64,000 nt of DNA. It comes from Gemmatimonadota bacterium. GTDB taxonomy: Bacteria > Gemmatimonadota > Gemmatimonadetes > Gemmatimonadales > GWC2-71-9. Both the position numbers and the translations under genes were made by a program. Each line of letters opens with the position of its first letter. Position 1 is the first letter of the stretch. Positions 26,433-35,678 of this stretch are shown here, in pieces. Under the pieces are notes generated by a model. That model was not told where the DNA came from and made no database searches. It saw only the letters and a program-made list of their open reading frames with translations. The stretch spans positions 178,104-242,103 of the forward strand of contig SHZU01000005.1 in NCBI GenBank assembly GCA_009692115.1, given 5' to 3'.

Positions 26433-26996
26433 CTACTGAGCCGGGGGTTGGATCACACACCCCGCGATCCAGTTGATGAAATCCGATTGCGGCTGGATGT
26501 CGCAGTCGAACCAGTTATAGGCAATCAGGCGTCCAGCCACCACGATGCCGGCCCACGAGGCGAGCGACACGATCGCGGCGATCCGGGCGGCCCGGGGCGT
26601 GACCGGATCGCGGCTCCACTCCGAGACCCGGCGATGAACCCGCGAGTGGAACAGCCAGATGTTGATCGCAACCACGGCCAACAGCACCACCTTGATCCGG
26701 AAGAACACGTTCTGGTAGTAGTGCGCCGGATTGGCGTAGAACAACAGCATCCCGGTCAGGACCATGGCCGCGAAGCCGCCCCGGGTCCAAGGCAGCATCC
26801 GGCTGGTGAGGACGCCGACCGGCACTGGTCGGAGGGCCAGACCCAGGAGCCGGAGGTCGAGCATGATGGCGGTGCCGGCAAACAGCGCCAACGTGAGCAC
26901 GTGGACCGACTCGACGAACGGCCACATGTAGAGCGACTCCCGGAGCGCGATACTCGGTTCGGTGCCGGCCAGCCATTGGAGAAACTCGAGCACCAC
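26433..26996 (-). CDS. DUF6644-type integral membrane protein (first copy)
   Basis: From a GTG at 26996 (or the next GTG, 26993) the protein is about 187 residues with roughly four to five membrane helices: PFVESVHVLTLALFAGTAIM, AAMVLTGMLLFYANPAHYYQ, VVLLAVVAINIWLFHS and IVSLASWAGIVVAGRLIAY. Several His residues lie in or near the helices (ESVH, NPAHYY, FHSRVHR). It starts 4 bases after the heme lipoprotein gene and ends 10 bases before its paralogue, so the three are co-translated. A membrane electron-transfer role with the lipoprotein is a reasonable guess. Confidence 0.75.
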   Translation of the reverse strand: MVLEFLQWLAGTEPSIALRESLYMWPFVESVHVLTLALFAGTAIMLDLRLLGLALRPVPVGVLTSRMLPWTRGGFAAMVLTGMLLFYANPAHYYQNVFFRIKVVLLAVVAINIWLFHSRVHRRVSEWSRDPVTPRAARIAAIVSLASWAGIVVAGRLIAYNWFDCDIQPQSDFINWIAGCVIQPPAQ

Positions 26997-27000
26997 TGGT

Positions 27001-27483
27001 CTACTTCCCTTGCGTCGGTGGCGGGGCCGGCTTGATCGCGTACGCGGCGTGGCAACGGCTGCAGCTCTCGTAGAGGGCGGCGCCCGCGTTGAAGACGGCG
27101 GCGGTGTCTTGTGCGGTGGCCGCCGCGATCGCCTGCCGGCCGGCTTCAACCATGGCGCGTGAGAGGACCATCCATTGGTCCCGGTCGCGGGCCCGCGGGT
27201 CCATCATCAGCAAGTTGCCTGATTCGGCGATGACCATCGCGTTGCCTCTCAAGGCCGCCCACTCCGCGGGCGTTTCCGGTCCGTAGCTGGTCGATCCGGT
27301 CGAGTCGTCCACCGTGCCGACGGCATCCCAGTAGAGATCGGCGGCCGGTTCGACCACGGCACTCATCAGCTCCTTCACGGTGGCCACCGGCAGAAAGTCG
27401 GGCCCTGAACGGCACCCCGCGAGCGCCAGGCCGAGGAGGGCCGGGCCGAGCCAGCTTGGGAGATCGGTCTTCATGGTCATCAT
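27001..27483 (-). CDS. Cytochrome c-prime-like lipoprotein
   Basis: The 160-residue protein has a lipoprotein signal (ALLGLALAGC, Cys24) and one heme site, CSRCH at 141-145, close to the C-terminus as in cytochrome c-prime four-helix bundles. Helical segments with aligned Trp and Ala fill the space between. Its ATG overlaps the TGA of the PLP decarboxylase (ATGA) and two DUF6644 membrane proteins follow. It probably carries electrons or binds small ligands such as NO at the outer face of the membrane; the partner is inferred only from gene order. Confidence 0.82.
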   Translation of the reverse strand: MMTMKTDLPSWLGPALLGLALAGCRSGPDFLPVATVKELMSAVVEPAADLYWDAVGTVDDSTGSTSYGPETPAEWAALRGNAMVIAESGNLLMMDPRARDRDQWMVLSRAMVEAGRQAIAAATAQDTAAVFNAGAALYESCSRCHAAYAIKPAPPPTQGK

Positions 27484-28841
27484 AGGTCGGCCGCGGCGTT
27501 GAGGATCGAACGGATGGACTCTTCGACATCGGTATCAGTGGTTGCCCAGGAGGAGACGCTGATCCGCATCGCATCCCGGCCCTGCCATCGGGTGCCGCCG
27601 CACCAGCAGACCCCGGCAGCCTGGACGGCGGCAATCACCCGGTTGGTCCTGGCGTCGGAGCCGAAAGCTATCAACACTTGGTTGAGCTCGACATCGTTCA
27701 ACACTTGGTGCCCGGCATCCCGAAGGACGGCCGCCATCCGGGCGGCATGCCGGCAGCACCGCTCGACGAGCGCCGCGACCCCGTGGCGGCCCAAGTGGAG
27801 GAAGGCTGCCCAGACATCGACGGCGCGGGCCCGCCGGGAGCCGTCGGGCGAGTAGTGCATCGGATCGCGAACCGCCGATGGCGGGAGATACGCCGCGGTC
27901 ATGGCCATCGCGGCCCGAAGCGCCGAGCCGTCCTTTACCATGGCGATGCCGCAGTCATAGGGTACGTTGAGCCATTTGTGGGCATCGGTGGCCCACGAGT
28001 CCGCCAAATCATAGCCCTCGACCAACCCCGCGAGGGCCGGAACCGTCCGGGCCCAGAGCCCGAACGCGCCATCGACATGGACCCAGGCGTTATTCGGCTT
28101 GGCCCAGGCACAAATCTCGGCGGCGGGATCGAAGGCGCCGGTATTCACGTTGCCGGCCTGGATACAGACGATGGTCGGTCCGTCGATCCGTGGTAAGGCG
28201 CTTGGCCGGATCCGGCCTTGGCTGTCGACCGGAACCGTCACGGTTCGGGATCGTCCGAGGCCGAGCAAGCCAAGCACGCGGCGAACGGTGACATGCACCT
28301 CGTCGCCGACGATGACCGTGACGGGCGGCGCTCCGAACAAGCCGTCGTTGTCCACATCCCAGCCGGCTCGCTCGAGAACGGCATGCCGGGCGGCGGCGAG
28401 CGCCGTGAAGTTGGCCATCGTAGCCCCGACGACGAAGGCGCCGCCCGCTGTGGCCGGAAGCCGGAGCGCGTCGAGGGTCCAGCCTAACGCCACGTCTTCG
28501 AGTACCGCGGCCACCGGCGACATGGCATGGAGCGCGGTGTTCTGGTCCCAGGCGGTGGCCAGCCAATTCGAAGCCACCGTGACGGGCAGGGAACTGCCGT
28601 TGACGAACCCGAAGTAGCGTCCGCCGGTCATCGTCATCGTGGCCGGCGAGCCCACTCGGTCGAGTTCGGCAATGATCGTGGCGGGGTCGGTGCCGGCTTC
28701 CGGGAGCGGGTGGCGGAACTGCTCGAGCGCCGTGAGCGCCTCGGCGGTCGGGGCGACGCCGCGGGTCTCCAGGGATTCGCGGTAGTGGATAGCCCGCTCG
28801 GCCGCATCTTCGAGCAGGGATCGAAGCGTGGGGTCCGGCAT
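27480..28841 (-). CDS. PLP-dependent group II decarboxylase
   Basis: From ATG 28841 the protein is 453 residues with the aromatic-L-amino-acid/glutamate decarboxylase fold: MTGGRYFGFVNGSSLP, GATMANFTALAAARHAVL, PLP-Asp region WVHVDGAFGLWA and PLP-lysine Lys289 in TDAHKWLNVPYDCG. It removes CO2 from an amino acid or acts on a related substrate; substrate residues cannot be read from the motif alone. The start overlaps the GGT stop (TGATG). Association with a gamma-glutamyltransferase suggests amino-acid or peptide catabolism. Confidence 0.9.
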   Translation of the reverse strand: MPDPTLRSLLEDAAERAIHYRESLETRGVAPTAEALTALEQFRHPLPEAGTDPATIIAELDRVGSPATMTMTGGRYFGFVNGSSLPVTVASNWLATAWDQNTALHAMSPVAAVLEDVALGWTLDALRLPATAGGAFVVGATMANFTALAAARHAVLERAGWDVDNDGLFGAPPVTVIVGDEVHVTVRRVLGLLGLGRSRTVTVPVDSQGRIRPSALPRIDGPTIVCIQAGNVNTGAFDPAAEICAWAKPNNAWVHVDGAFGLWARTVPALAGLVEGYDLADSWATDAHKWLNVPYDCGIAMVKDGSALRAAMAMTAAYLPPSAVRDPMHYSPDGSRRARAVDVWAAFLHLGRHGVAALVERCCRHAARMAAVLRDAGHQVLNDVELNQVLIAFGSDARTNRVIAAVQAAGVCWCGGTRWQGRDAMRISVSSWATTDTDVEESIRSILNAAADL

Positions 28842-30493
28842 CACCGCCCCCCCGCCATCCCGTCTTTCCGCGGATCGGATCCGGCGGCCCAACCCCGGGA
28901 TAGCTTAAGGATGGCTTGCCCACCTCCGAACGCGATGCCCTTGGGGTCGCGGAGTTGATGTCCCATCGCGGTGAGTTCCCGGGCAATGGCCTCCGGCAGG
29001 TTCTCGACCGACACCGTTAGGCCGGCCAGATGACGGAACCGGGCGGCCTCGATCGCCTCCTGAGGATCCATCCCGAACTCCACTAAGTTGAGCAACACCT
29101 GCACGTGCCCTTGGGGCTGCATGTCGCCGCCCATCACGCCGTACGACAGCCACGGCTGTCCCTGTCGGGTCACGAAGGCCGGAATGATGGTGTGGAGCGG
29201 CCGTTTGTTCGGCGCCAGCCGGTTGGGATGGCCTTCGGTGAGGACGAACCCGGCGCCCCGGTTCTGGAGCATGATGCCGGTGCCCGGAATCACCACCCCC
29301 GACCCGAAGTAGCTGTAGATCGAGTTGATGAACGACACCATGTTGCCCTCGGCGTCGGCCACGGTCAGGTACACGGTTTCGCTCGCGGTCGCGATCTCGC
29401 CGGGGGCGGGGCGGTCGGCGGCGCGCCGCGGATCGATCCGGGCGGCCCGTTTGGCGAGATAGCCGCTGTCGAGGAGCGCGGCCGGTTTGACGGTCATGTA
29501 GTCCGGATCGGCCACGTACTTGGCAAGGTCGGCGTGGGCCAGTTTCTTGGCCTCGATCAGGGTGTGGAGGTAGCGGGCCGAGTTGTGGCCCATCGATTTG
29601 AGGTTGATCGGCTCCAGCATCTTGAGCATCTGGAGCGCGGCAATGCCTTGGCCGGCCGGCGGGAGTTCGTGAAGGGTGTAGCCCTTGTAGTTGACCGAGA
29701 GCGGCTCGACCCATCGGGGCGTCATGGCCCGGAGATCCTCGAGGGTCAGGTAGCCGCCCAATTTCTCGAGGCCGGTCACGAACTCCCGGCCAAGGTCGCC
29801 CCCGTAGAAGACGCCGATGCCGCCCGCGGCAATCCGACGGAAGGTCCGGGCCTGGTCGGGATTCTTGAACCATTCGCCGGGGGTCGGGGCCCGCCGGCCC
29901 TCGATCAGGTAGGTGGTTCGGGCTCCGGGATCACCGGACAACTTCTCGACCTCGGTGGCCCAATCTTGGGCAATGACCGGACTGACCGGGAACCCCTCTT
30001 CGGCCAGCCGGATGGCCGGAGCGAGCACTTCGCCTAACGTCTTGGTGCCGTATTTGGTGAGGAGGGCGTTCCAGCCGGCCAGCGCGCCGGGCACGGTGAC
30101 GGCCCGGGCTCCGGTGTTGGGGGCCGTCGTCTCACCGGCGGCCACCAAGCCGGCCACGTCGACCTTTGACCCCGATTTGCCCGAGGCGTCGAGGCCAACC
30201 AGGCGCTTCTCCTTGGCCGACCAGAGGATGGCGAACATGTCGCCGCCCATGCCGGTCATGTGGGGTTCGGTGACGTTGAGCACCGCGGCCGCGGCGACGA
30301 CGGCGTCGATCGCGTTGCCGCCCTGTTCGAGGATGGCGAGCGCGGCGGTGGTGGCCAGTGGTTGACTGGTGGCGACGGCGGCCCGGGGGGCGTAGACCGT
30401 CGAGCGGCCGGACCGAGTGGCGGGACTGGTGACTTGGGCCATGAGGGGCGGCACCGAGAGTGAGAGCGCGAGCAGGGTCGAGCGGATGGTCAT
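28841..30493 (-). CDS. ggt: Secreted gamma-glutamyltransferase
   Basis: The 550-residue precursor starts MTIRSTLLALSLSVPPLMAQ, a signal peptide. It has the GGT fold: AILEQGGNAIDAVVAAAAVL, TEPHMTGMGGDMF and, at the autocleavage site, ASETVYLTVADAEGNMVSF with Thr373 aligned to the nucleophilic Thr of the E. coli enzyme. PQGHVQVLLNLVEFGMDPQE is the usual C-terminal segment. It hydrolyses or transfers gamma-glutamyl groups, such as from glutathione, outside the cytoplasm. It heads the minus-strand operon. The start at 30493 gives a clean signal peptide. Confidence 0.92.
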   Translation of the reverse strand: MTIRSTLLALSLSVPPLMAQVTSPATRSGRSTVYAPRAAVATSQPLATTAALAILEQGGNAIDAVVAAAAVLNVTEPHMTGMGGDMFAILWSAKEKRLVGLDASGKSGSKVDVAGLVAAGETTAPNTGARAVTVPGALAGWNALLTKYGTKTLGEVLAPAIRLAEEGFPVSPVIAQDWATEVEKLSGDPGARTTYLIEGRRAPTPGEWFKNPDQARTFRRIAAGGIGVFYGGDLGREFVTGLEKLGGYLTLEDLRAMTPRWVEPLSVNYKGYTLHELPPAGQGIAALQMLKMLEPINLKSMGHNSARYLHTLIEAKKLAHADLAKYVADPDYMTVKPAALLDSGYLAKRAARIDPRRAADRPAPGEIATASETVYLTVADAEGNMVSFINSIYSYFGSGVVIPGTGIMLQNRGAGFVLTEGHPNRLAPNKRPLHTIIPAFVTRQGQPWLSYGVMGGDMQPQGHVQVLLNLVEFGMDPQEAIEAARFRHLAGLTVSVENLPEAIARELTAMGHQLRDPKGIAFGGGQAILKLSRGWAAGSDPRKDGMAGGR

Positions 30494-30678
30494 GGGTTTG
30501 GCCGTTTGGTCGGTTTTTTCCGATACGGTGCAACGGGCGCTTGCCACGTGGCGAGCAGCAGCGAGAGCAGCGGCAGCATGACGGACTCCAGGAAATGAGA
30601 GTTCGAGACGCCGAAACCTGATTCAATGGCAGGGTGGCCACAAGGACGCGAGCCCGAATAGCCGGGCCGTCCTGGGGT

Positions 30679-30804
30679 TCAGCGGATCAACCGGATCGGC
30701 AGTTCCCCCCGCGGCTCCAATACGATGGATGGCTGGAGCGCTACCGGCTCGCCGATGCACTGCCGCGCGCCACCGCCGAAAGGATAGAACGCGAACCGAG
30801 GCCT
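30679..30804 (-). pseudogene. Cytochrome P450 C-terminal remnant with an internal deletion
   Basis: The minus strand encodes RPRFAFYPFGGGARQCIGEP, the P450 heme-binding loop of CYP102/CYP4-like enzymes, then after VAL jumps directly to QPSIVLEPRGELPIRLIR and stop. In intact proteins about 25 residues of helix L separate these segments. The remainder of the 450-residue enzyme is missing. The rest of 30494-30947 shows no gene I can support. Confidence 0.75.
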
Positions 30805-30947
30805 GGTGGCCACCGCCGCGCCAGACCTTCCGAGATCGCCTGCGTCAGGATCCCGTCGCCACCGAAACGGTACGGGGGATAGAAGGTCGTGGCGTGGCAG
30901 AAGCGCAATGTTGGGGGATGATAATGCCGGGACCATCCCGGTGCCCG

Positions 30948-32708
30948 TCACCGCCGGATCGGTACCACCAGCACGCTCGGGTGGGCCCGATCGTGGAAGA
31001 CGGTGATCCGCGCGGTTCGGGCGTCTCGCCGAGTTTCCTTCGCCACGACGCCCCCGGAGTTGAAGTTCTGCTGGCGTTCGGTGCCGTTCGGCGAGCGGAA
31101 GAACAGCCGGAGCCGGCTCCCCCTCGCGATCCGGCGGGCGAACCAGTTGAAGTTGGTGAGTTGGTACGGAAGCGGCACACCTGGTGGCACCAGCTTCTCC
31201 TGCCGGAGTGATTCCCGGTACCGAGCCCGGAGTTGGGCGCTCGCGAGTTCAATGCTCCGTCCGTCGGGTAAGATCTCGAACAGGGTGGCGGCGAGGTCGG
31301 TGTCGGGCACATCGAGCGCGAGCCAGATCGTGAGCGCCACGTTTCCCGCGATTTCGGTTTCCTCCCAAAACGGTTCGGTGTGGTAGATCACTCCGTTGCC
31401 CCCGGTGTTGAGCACTCGGCCCTGATCGACGAACGAGAGCGCCGAAGGATGGGTGACATCGCCCGCGGCCGGGGGATCGAGCGGGTTGTAGGTATAGACG
31501 TCGGGATCGGAGCGGTCCGGGGCCGTCGGATCGAGGCGGCCGCCGCCAAACAGGTCGGTGGCCCGGCCGCCGGTCGAATTGAGATAGAACTTCTTGGTGT
31601 CGGTAGCCACGGCCTCGAGGCTGTCGGCATAGCGCCAGAAGTCGCCGTTGGATCCGGCGACGTAGTAGGCCACCCGCTTCTCCAGGAACTCAGGCCTCGA
31701 CCCAATTCCTTGGAGGGTCCAGTCGTACCAGGCTTTGTGGAGCTGGTGGATGCTGAGCAAGCTCGCGGGTCCGAACCTGACGCCGTTCACCTCGGCCGTG
31801 GGAACCCGGGTGCCGCCGTGATCCCACGGCCCGATCACCAAATAGATGTTTTGCCGGGCCTCAGGCGTCGCATGTTGGAGGAACGCCCGGTAGTGGGTCA
31901 GGGTGCCGAGCTGATCGCCGTCGTAGTGCCCGGTGATCGTCAGAATCGGCTGGGTCATTCGGGCGTATTGCGCTGGCGTAGGCGACGTGGCGTCCCAATA
32001 CGGACCAGGGGTCGGGTTCGCCAGCCATTTCTGGAACACGGTCGACTGGTTGCCCGCGATGCTGTCGAGCGCCTGGAACGGGAGCCCCTCCCGGCGGAGA
32101 ATCTTGGCATACCCGGCCCACTGGCCCATGTCGGCAAAAATCTGGGCCTGGGCGGTCTTCCCAGAGGTGAAGGTGAGCCACTGGGGCAGGTAGGTCGAGA
32201 AGATGTTGCCCACCATCGGGAAATCGATGCCGAGGTACGCCGGCGCGACCGGTATGATGGTGGTGAGGTGGGGCGGCAGTTCCTTGATGGTGGCCCATTG
32301 ATCGAACCCGCCGTACGAGCCGCCCCACATCCCGATCTTGCCGGTGCTCCACGGCTGGGCGGCAAACCACTCGACCACATCATGGCCGTCCTTGGCCTCG
32401 TTGATGAACGGTTCGAAGGCGCCCTCGGAGTTGCCGCGACCCCGGACGTCGACCGCGGCGAAGGTGTAGCCGTCGCGGGCCATTTCCATCGCGAACTTGT
32501 GGTAGGTGTCGCCGATGTAGGGGGTCAGGGTAAAGACCACCGGACCGGGCGTCGTGACCCCCCGCGGACGATAGATGGTGGCGTTCAAACGGATGCCGTC
32601 GCGGAGCAGAATCTTGACACCCCATTGAATCTCGACTTCCCGATCCTGCGCCGCGGCGGGACTCGCGACGATCGCGCCAGCGAATACCAGCAGTGTGGCC
32701 AACCGCAT
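30948..32708 (-). CDS. CocE/NonD-family secreted hydrolase (S15 type)
   Basis: From ATG 32708 the protein is 586 residues with a signal peptide (TLLVFAGAIVASPAAAQ). The N-terminal alpha/beta-hydrolase has the nucleophile elbow MWGGSYGGFDQW (Ser131), ADVRGRGNSEG-like strand and the His in IGPWDHGG. The C-terminal jelly-roll (X-Pro dipeptidyl-peptidase C-domain) contains LTIWLALDVPDTDLAATLFE. Family members cleave acyl esters, amino-acid esters, beta-lactam side chains or Xaa-Pro peptides. A longer open frame runs upstream to 33578, but that part is antisense to the dehydrogenase gene. It is 20 bases downstream of that gene. Confidence 0.9.
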   Translation of the reverse strand: MRLATLLVFAGAIVASPAAAQDREVEIQWGVKILLRDGIRLNATIYRPRGVTTPGPVVFTLTPYIGDTYHKFAMEMARDGYTFAAVDVRGRGNSEGAFEPFINEAKDGHDVVEWFAAQPWSTGKIGMWGGSYGGFDQWATIKELPPHLTTIIPVAPAYLGIDFPMVGNIFSTYLPQWLTFTSGKTAQAQIFADMGQWAGYAKILRREGLPFQALDSIAGNQSTVFQKWLANPTPGPYWDATSPTPAQYARMTQPILTITGHYDGDQLGTLTHYRAFLQHATPEARQNIYLVIGPWDHGGTRVPTAEVNGVRFGPASLLSIHQLHKAWYDWTLQGIGSRPEFLEKRVAYYVAGSNGDFWRYADSLEAVATDTKKFYLNSTGGRATDLFGGGRLDPTAPDRSDPDVYTYNPLDPPAAGDVTHPSALSFVDQGRVLNTGGNGVIYHTEPFWEETEIAGNVALTIWLALDVPDTDLAATLFEILPDGRSIELASAQLRARYRESLRQEKLVPPGVPLPYQLTNFNWFARRIARGSRLRLFFRSPNGTERQQNFNSGGVVAKETRRDARTARITVFHDRAHPSVLVVPIRR

Positions 32709-32728
32709 GTGGTAGCTCCATTCGAGGG

Positions 32729-33784
32729 TCAGGTCTTGATCGCCGCTAGTCTCCGCTCCACCATCCGCCGTGCTGCCTCGACCGGGGACTCTCCTCGGGC
32801 GGCGGCATCCTTGAAGATCCCGGTGAGCCGGGCGTCCATCTGTTGAATCGCGAGCTCGATCGCCTCGAAGGTGGCCCCTTCGTCCACCATCGCGAGCGAC
32901 ACCGCGCCGGCGCCGTTGACTACGTAGTCCGGGGCGTAGAGGATGTTCCGCGCCACCAACCGAGGCCCGTCCTCTGATGCTCGAAGCTGGTTGTTGGCCG
33001 CGCCGGCCACGACCCGGCACCGGAGTTTCGGAATCGTCGTTTCGTCGAGTGTCGCGCCGACTGAGCAGGGGGCGTAGATGTCGCAGGCCGTATCGTAGAC
33101 CCGGTCGGTCGGGACCGTCTCCGCCTTGAGCTCCGCGGCGAGCGCCGCGACCTTCTCGGCGTTGATGTCGTTGAGCAGCACCACCGCCCCGCCCTTCGTG
33201 AGGTATCGAGCCAATGGCGCCCCCGTGTCGCCGCCGCCCTGAACGAGGACCCTCACCCCGCGGAGGTCGTCGGACCCCGTGACGTGCCGCCATGCGGCCC
33301 TCATGCCGACGAAGACGCCTAACGCCGTGTAGATCCCGGGGTCGTACGGGGCCTTGATCTTCCAGTCGTAGCAATGGACGAAGCGGGTGACCGTCGCGAG
33401 AAGCGCCATGTCGGCGGGCGTGGTCCCGATGTCCGGGCCGGTGCCGTACCGTCCGTTCAACGAATCGATCATCCGGCCAAACCGGAGCAGGAGGGCGGTC
33501 CGGTCCGGGCCGGCCACCGGCTTGGAGAGCGCGATGACTGCTTTGCCGCCGCCGTAATTCACGTCGATGGCCGCCCACTTGTTGGTCATCCCCTCAGCGA
33601 GCCGGATCGCGTCCCACAACCCTTCCTCGGGGCTCCCGTAGACCTTCATCCGGCAGCCGCCCACCGAGCGGGTGCCATGGGTGGCGTGAATGGCGATGAA
33701 CATCCAGGCGTCGGCTTCCCGGTCGTAGCGCACCACCACCTCTTGGCCGGGCCAAGCCTTGATCAGATCGGTCCACGTGGTCAT
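32729..33784 (-). CDS. Glu/Leu/Phe/Val dehydrogenase family enzyme (leucine-dehydrogenase-like)
   Basis: The 351-residue protein has the catalytic-lysine motif VNYGGGKAVI, GTGPDIGTTPADM and the NAD-binding glycine loop VLVQGGGDTGAPLARYL. At about 350 residues it matches leucine/phenylalanine/valine dehydrogenases rather than 420-residue glutamate dehydrogenases. It would deaminate a branched or aromatic amino acid with NAD. Next downstream is the CocE hydrolase. It is divergent from the HTH-P450 operon; the 51-base gap holds an ATTAGGCG motif variant. Confidence 0.9.
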   Translation of the reverse strand: MTTWTDLIKAWPGQEVVVRYDREADAWMFIAIHATHGTRSVGGCRMKVYGSPEEGLWDAIRLAEGMTNKWAAIDVNYGGGKAVIALSKPVAGPDRTALLLRFGRMIDSLNGRYGTGPDIGTTPADMALLATVTRFVHCYDWKIKAPYDPGIYTALGVFVGMRAAWRHVTGSDDLRGVRVLVQGGGDTGAPLARYLTKGGAVVLLNDINAEKVAALAAELKAETVPTDRVYDTACDIYAPCSVGATLDETTIPKLRCRVVAGAANNQLRASEDGPRLVARNILYAPDYVVNGAGAVSLAMVDEGATFEAIELAIQQMDARLTGIFKDAAARGESPVEAARRMVERRLAAIKT

Positions 33785-33835
33785 GTCGGGAGGTGCCTCT
33801 CTTGCGGTGTTGAAATTAGGCGCGATATTCCAACC

Positions 33836-34456
33836 ATGTCAAGCAGAGCCCGGACCCGGCCCTACTCGATCAAGCGGCGCGACCAGATCGCCGCCCTCGA
33901 ATCGGCGGTCCGCCAGGAAATCGTTGATACCATCCAGGCCGCCGGCCCCCTGTCGGCGCCGGAGGTGTCGACGCTGATGGGCCGCCCGGCCGATGCCCTC
34001 TACTACCATCTCAAGCGGCTGGTGAAGGTCGGCCTGTTGGTGGTCAAAGCCACCCGCCGGACCGGCCGCCGGGATGAGGCGGTGTACGATCTGGCCGGGC
34101 ATCCGCTGGTGCTCGACTATCCGGTCAAGGTCGCAGGGCACGAGGATCCGCTCTCCCGGTTGGTGCGGTCCATGCTCCGGACCGGGGAGCGGGATTTCCG
34201 AGCGGCCGTCGGAACCGGCCAGGCCCGTCCTGACGGCGATCGCCGGAATCTCTGGGCCGGCCGGCGCCACGCGTGGCTCTCGCCCCGGGATCTCGAGCGG
34301 GTCAATGGATTAGTCGACCAATTGGTCGCGATCATGACCCGGGCCCGGAAGCCGGCCACCGGCGAGCTCTGTACCCTGACGCTGGTCCTCGCGCCCCGGG
34401 TGTCTCGAGCCGGCCGGCGCCCGCCTCGTTCTCCCTCGAACCGGAAGGCCGCATGA
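33836..34456 (+). CDS. Winged-helix transcriptional regulator (ArsR-like)
   Basis: The 206-residue protein carries an N-terminal winged helix: ESAVRQEIVDTIQAAGPLSA, TLMGRPADALYYHLKRLVK and VGLLVVKATRRTGRRDEAVY form the HTH and wing. The remaining 120 residues are unassigned and end in a basic tail (RRPPRSPSNRKAA). Its last codon overlaps the P450 start (ATGA), so it is probably the local regulator of the P450 operon. An AT-rich stretch with ATTAGGCGCGATATT lies immediately before the ATG, leaving room only for a very short leader. Confidence 0.8.
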   Translation: MSSRARTRPYSIKRRDQIAALESAVRQEIVDTIQAAGPLSAPEVSTLMGRPADALYYHLKRLVKVGLLVVKATRRTGRRDEAVYDLAGHPLVLDYPVKVAGHEDPLSRLVRSMLRTGERDFRAAVGTGQARPDGDRRNLWAGRRHAWLSPRDLERVNGLVDQLVAIMTRARKPATGELCTLTLVLAPRVSRAGRRPPRSPSNRKAA

Positions 34457-35670
34457 GCGACCATGGCGACGATCTGTTCGCTCCCAGCGTCATTGCCGAT
34501 CCCTACACCTACTTCGGGCAGCTTCGCGAAACCGATCCAATTCACTGGAATGCCCGTTCCGAGCTCTGGATTATCACCCGGTACGACGACTTGGTCTGGT
34601 TGGTCCGACATCACGAGCTGTTCTCGTCCGCGGTCATCAGGTCGGACCAGCGGCCGCCCTACCCGCCGATCGACCCCGAGGACCGGGGGCTCTTCGAGGA
34701 GGTTCGCCACTTCCGGTCCGATCAGTTGGTGGAAAAAGACCGTCCCGATCACACCCGGATGCGAGAGGCGGTGCACGAGTACTTCACCCCGACGGCCATG
34801 GAGGCGTGGCGCCCGTTCGTCCGGACCGCGGTGGCTGAGTTGCTCGACGAGGTGGCCCCGAAGGGCAGGATGGATGTGCTCCAGGTGCTGGCCGCTCCGC
34901 TCCCGGTCCGGATCATCACGCACATGATGGGCGTCCCGAACGAGGACCGCGAGTACCTTCGCGAGCTGGCGGGCAAGCTTCTCTATATCAATCGGGGCGA
35001 ACCGTACCGAATGAAGCCCTTGATGGAGGGCATCCGGGCCATGATGGCGTACGTCGAGCCGAAAGTTGGGACCCGGGCGGAACACCCGGAGAATGATTTC
35101 ATTTCGGTCCTGGCCACGGCCGAGCAGGCGGGCGTCTTTACCCGCCATCAAGTCTTGGTCAACACCGCGCTCCTGTTGTTTGCCGGCCACGAGACCACCA
35201 TGAACCTGATTTGCAATGGGACGCTGGCGCTGCTCCGCCATCCGGAGCAATGGGCCAAGCTCTGTGCCGACCCCGCGGGTCTGACCCGGCTCGCCACGGA
35301 GGAGTGTCTCCGTTACGATCCGCCGGTCAAATCGACTCAACGCATTGCCGCGGCCGATGTCGAGCGTCACGGCAAACAGATCAAGAAGGGCGACCGGATC
35401 CGGTGGATCATGGCCGCAGCCAATCGCGATCCGCGGGCTTTTACCGATCCCGACCGGTTCGACCTCTCCCGGAGCCCGAATCCGCATGTATCGTTCGGAT
35501 CGGGGATCCATTACTGCCTTGGCGCCACGTTGGCTCGGGTCGAGGGGCAAGAGGTGTTTCGGGCGCTGGCGGAGCGGTTTCCGAATCTCCGGCTCGACAC
35601 CGATCAGCTCGAGTATCAGCCGAGCGTGCAGTTCCGGTCGCTCAAATCGCTCCCGGTGGCGTGGAGCTAG
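34453..35670 (+). CDS. Bacterial class I cytochrome P450
   Basis: The 405-residue protein is complete: I-helix LLLFAGHETTMNL, ExxR in EECLRYDPPV, and heme loop VSFGSGIHYCLGATLAR with the proximal Cys near residue 350. This is the soluble bacterial P450 architecture, which needs a ferredoxin; a suitable one starts 8 bases downstream. It hydroxylates a small organic substrate using O2. The gene is translationally coupled to the upstream regulator. The substrate is unknown, but the partners PanB, dipeptidase and MFS carrier suggest a dedicated pathway. Confidence 0.93.
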   Translation: MSDHGDDLFAPSVIADPYTYFGQLRETDPIHWNARSELWIITRYDDLVWLVRHHELFSSAVIRSDQRPPYPPIDPEDRGLFEEVRHFRSDQLVEKDRPDHTRMREAVHEYFTPTAMEAWRPFVRTAVAELLDEVAPKGRMDVLQVLAAPLPVRIITHMMGVPNEDREYLRELAGKLLYINRGEPYRMKPLMEGIRAMMAYVEPKVGTRAEHPENDFISVLATAEQAGVFTRHQVLVNTALLLFAGHETTMNLICNGTLALLRHPEQWAKLCADPAGLTRLATEECLRYDPPVKSTQRIAAADVERHGKQIKKGDRIRWIMAAANRDPRAFTDPDRFDLSRSPNPHVSFGSGIHYCLGATLARVEGQEVFRALAERFPNLRLDTDQLEYQPSVQFRSLKSLPVAWS

Positions 35671-35678
35671 GATTCGAC

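Noticed and set aside
30948..33578. An 876-residue CocE fusion protein on the minus strand
   Set aside because: The first 290 residues are antisense to the intact dehydrogenase gene and have no signal peptide or domain; the signal peptide starts at 32708.
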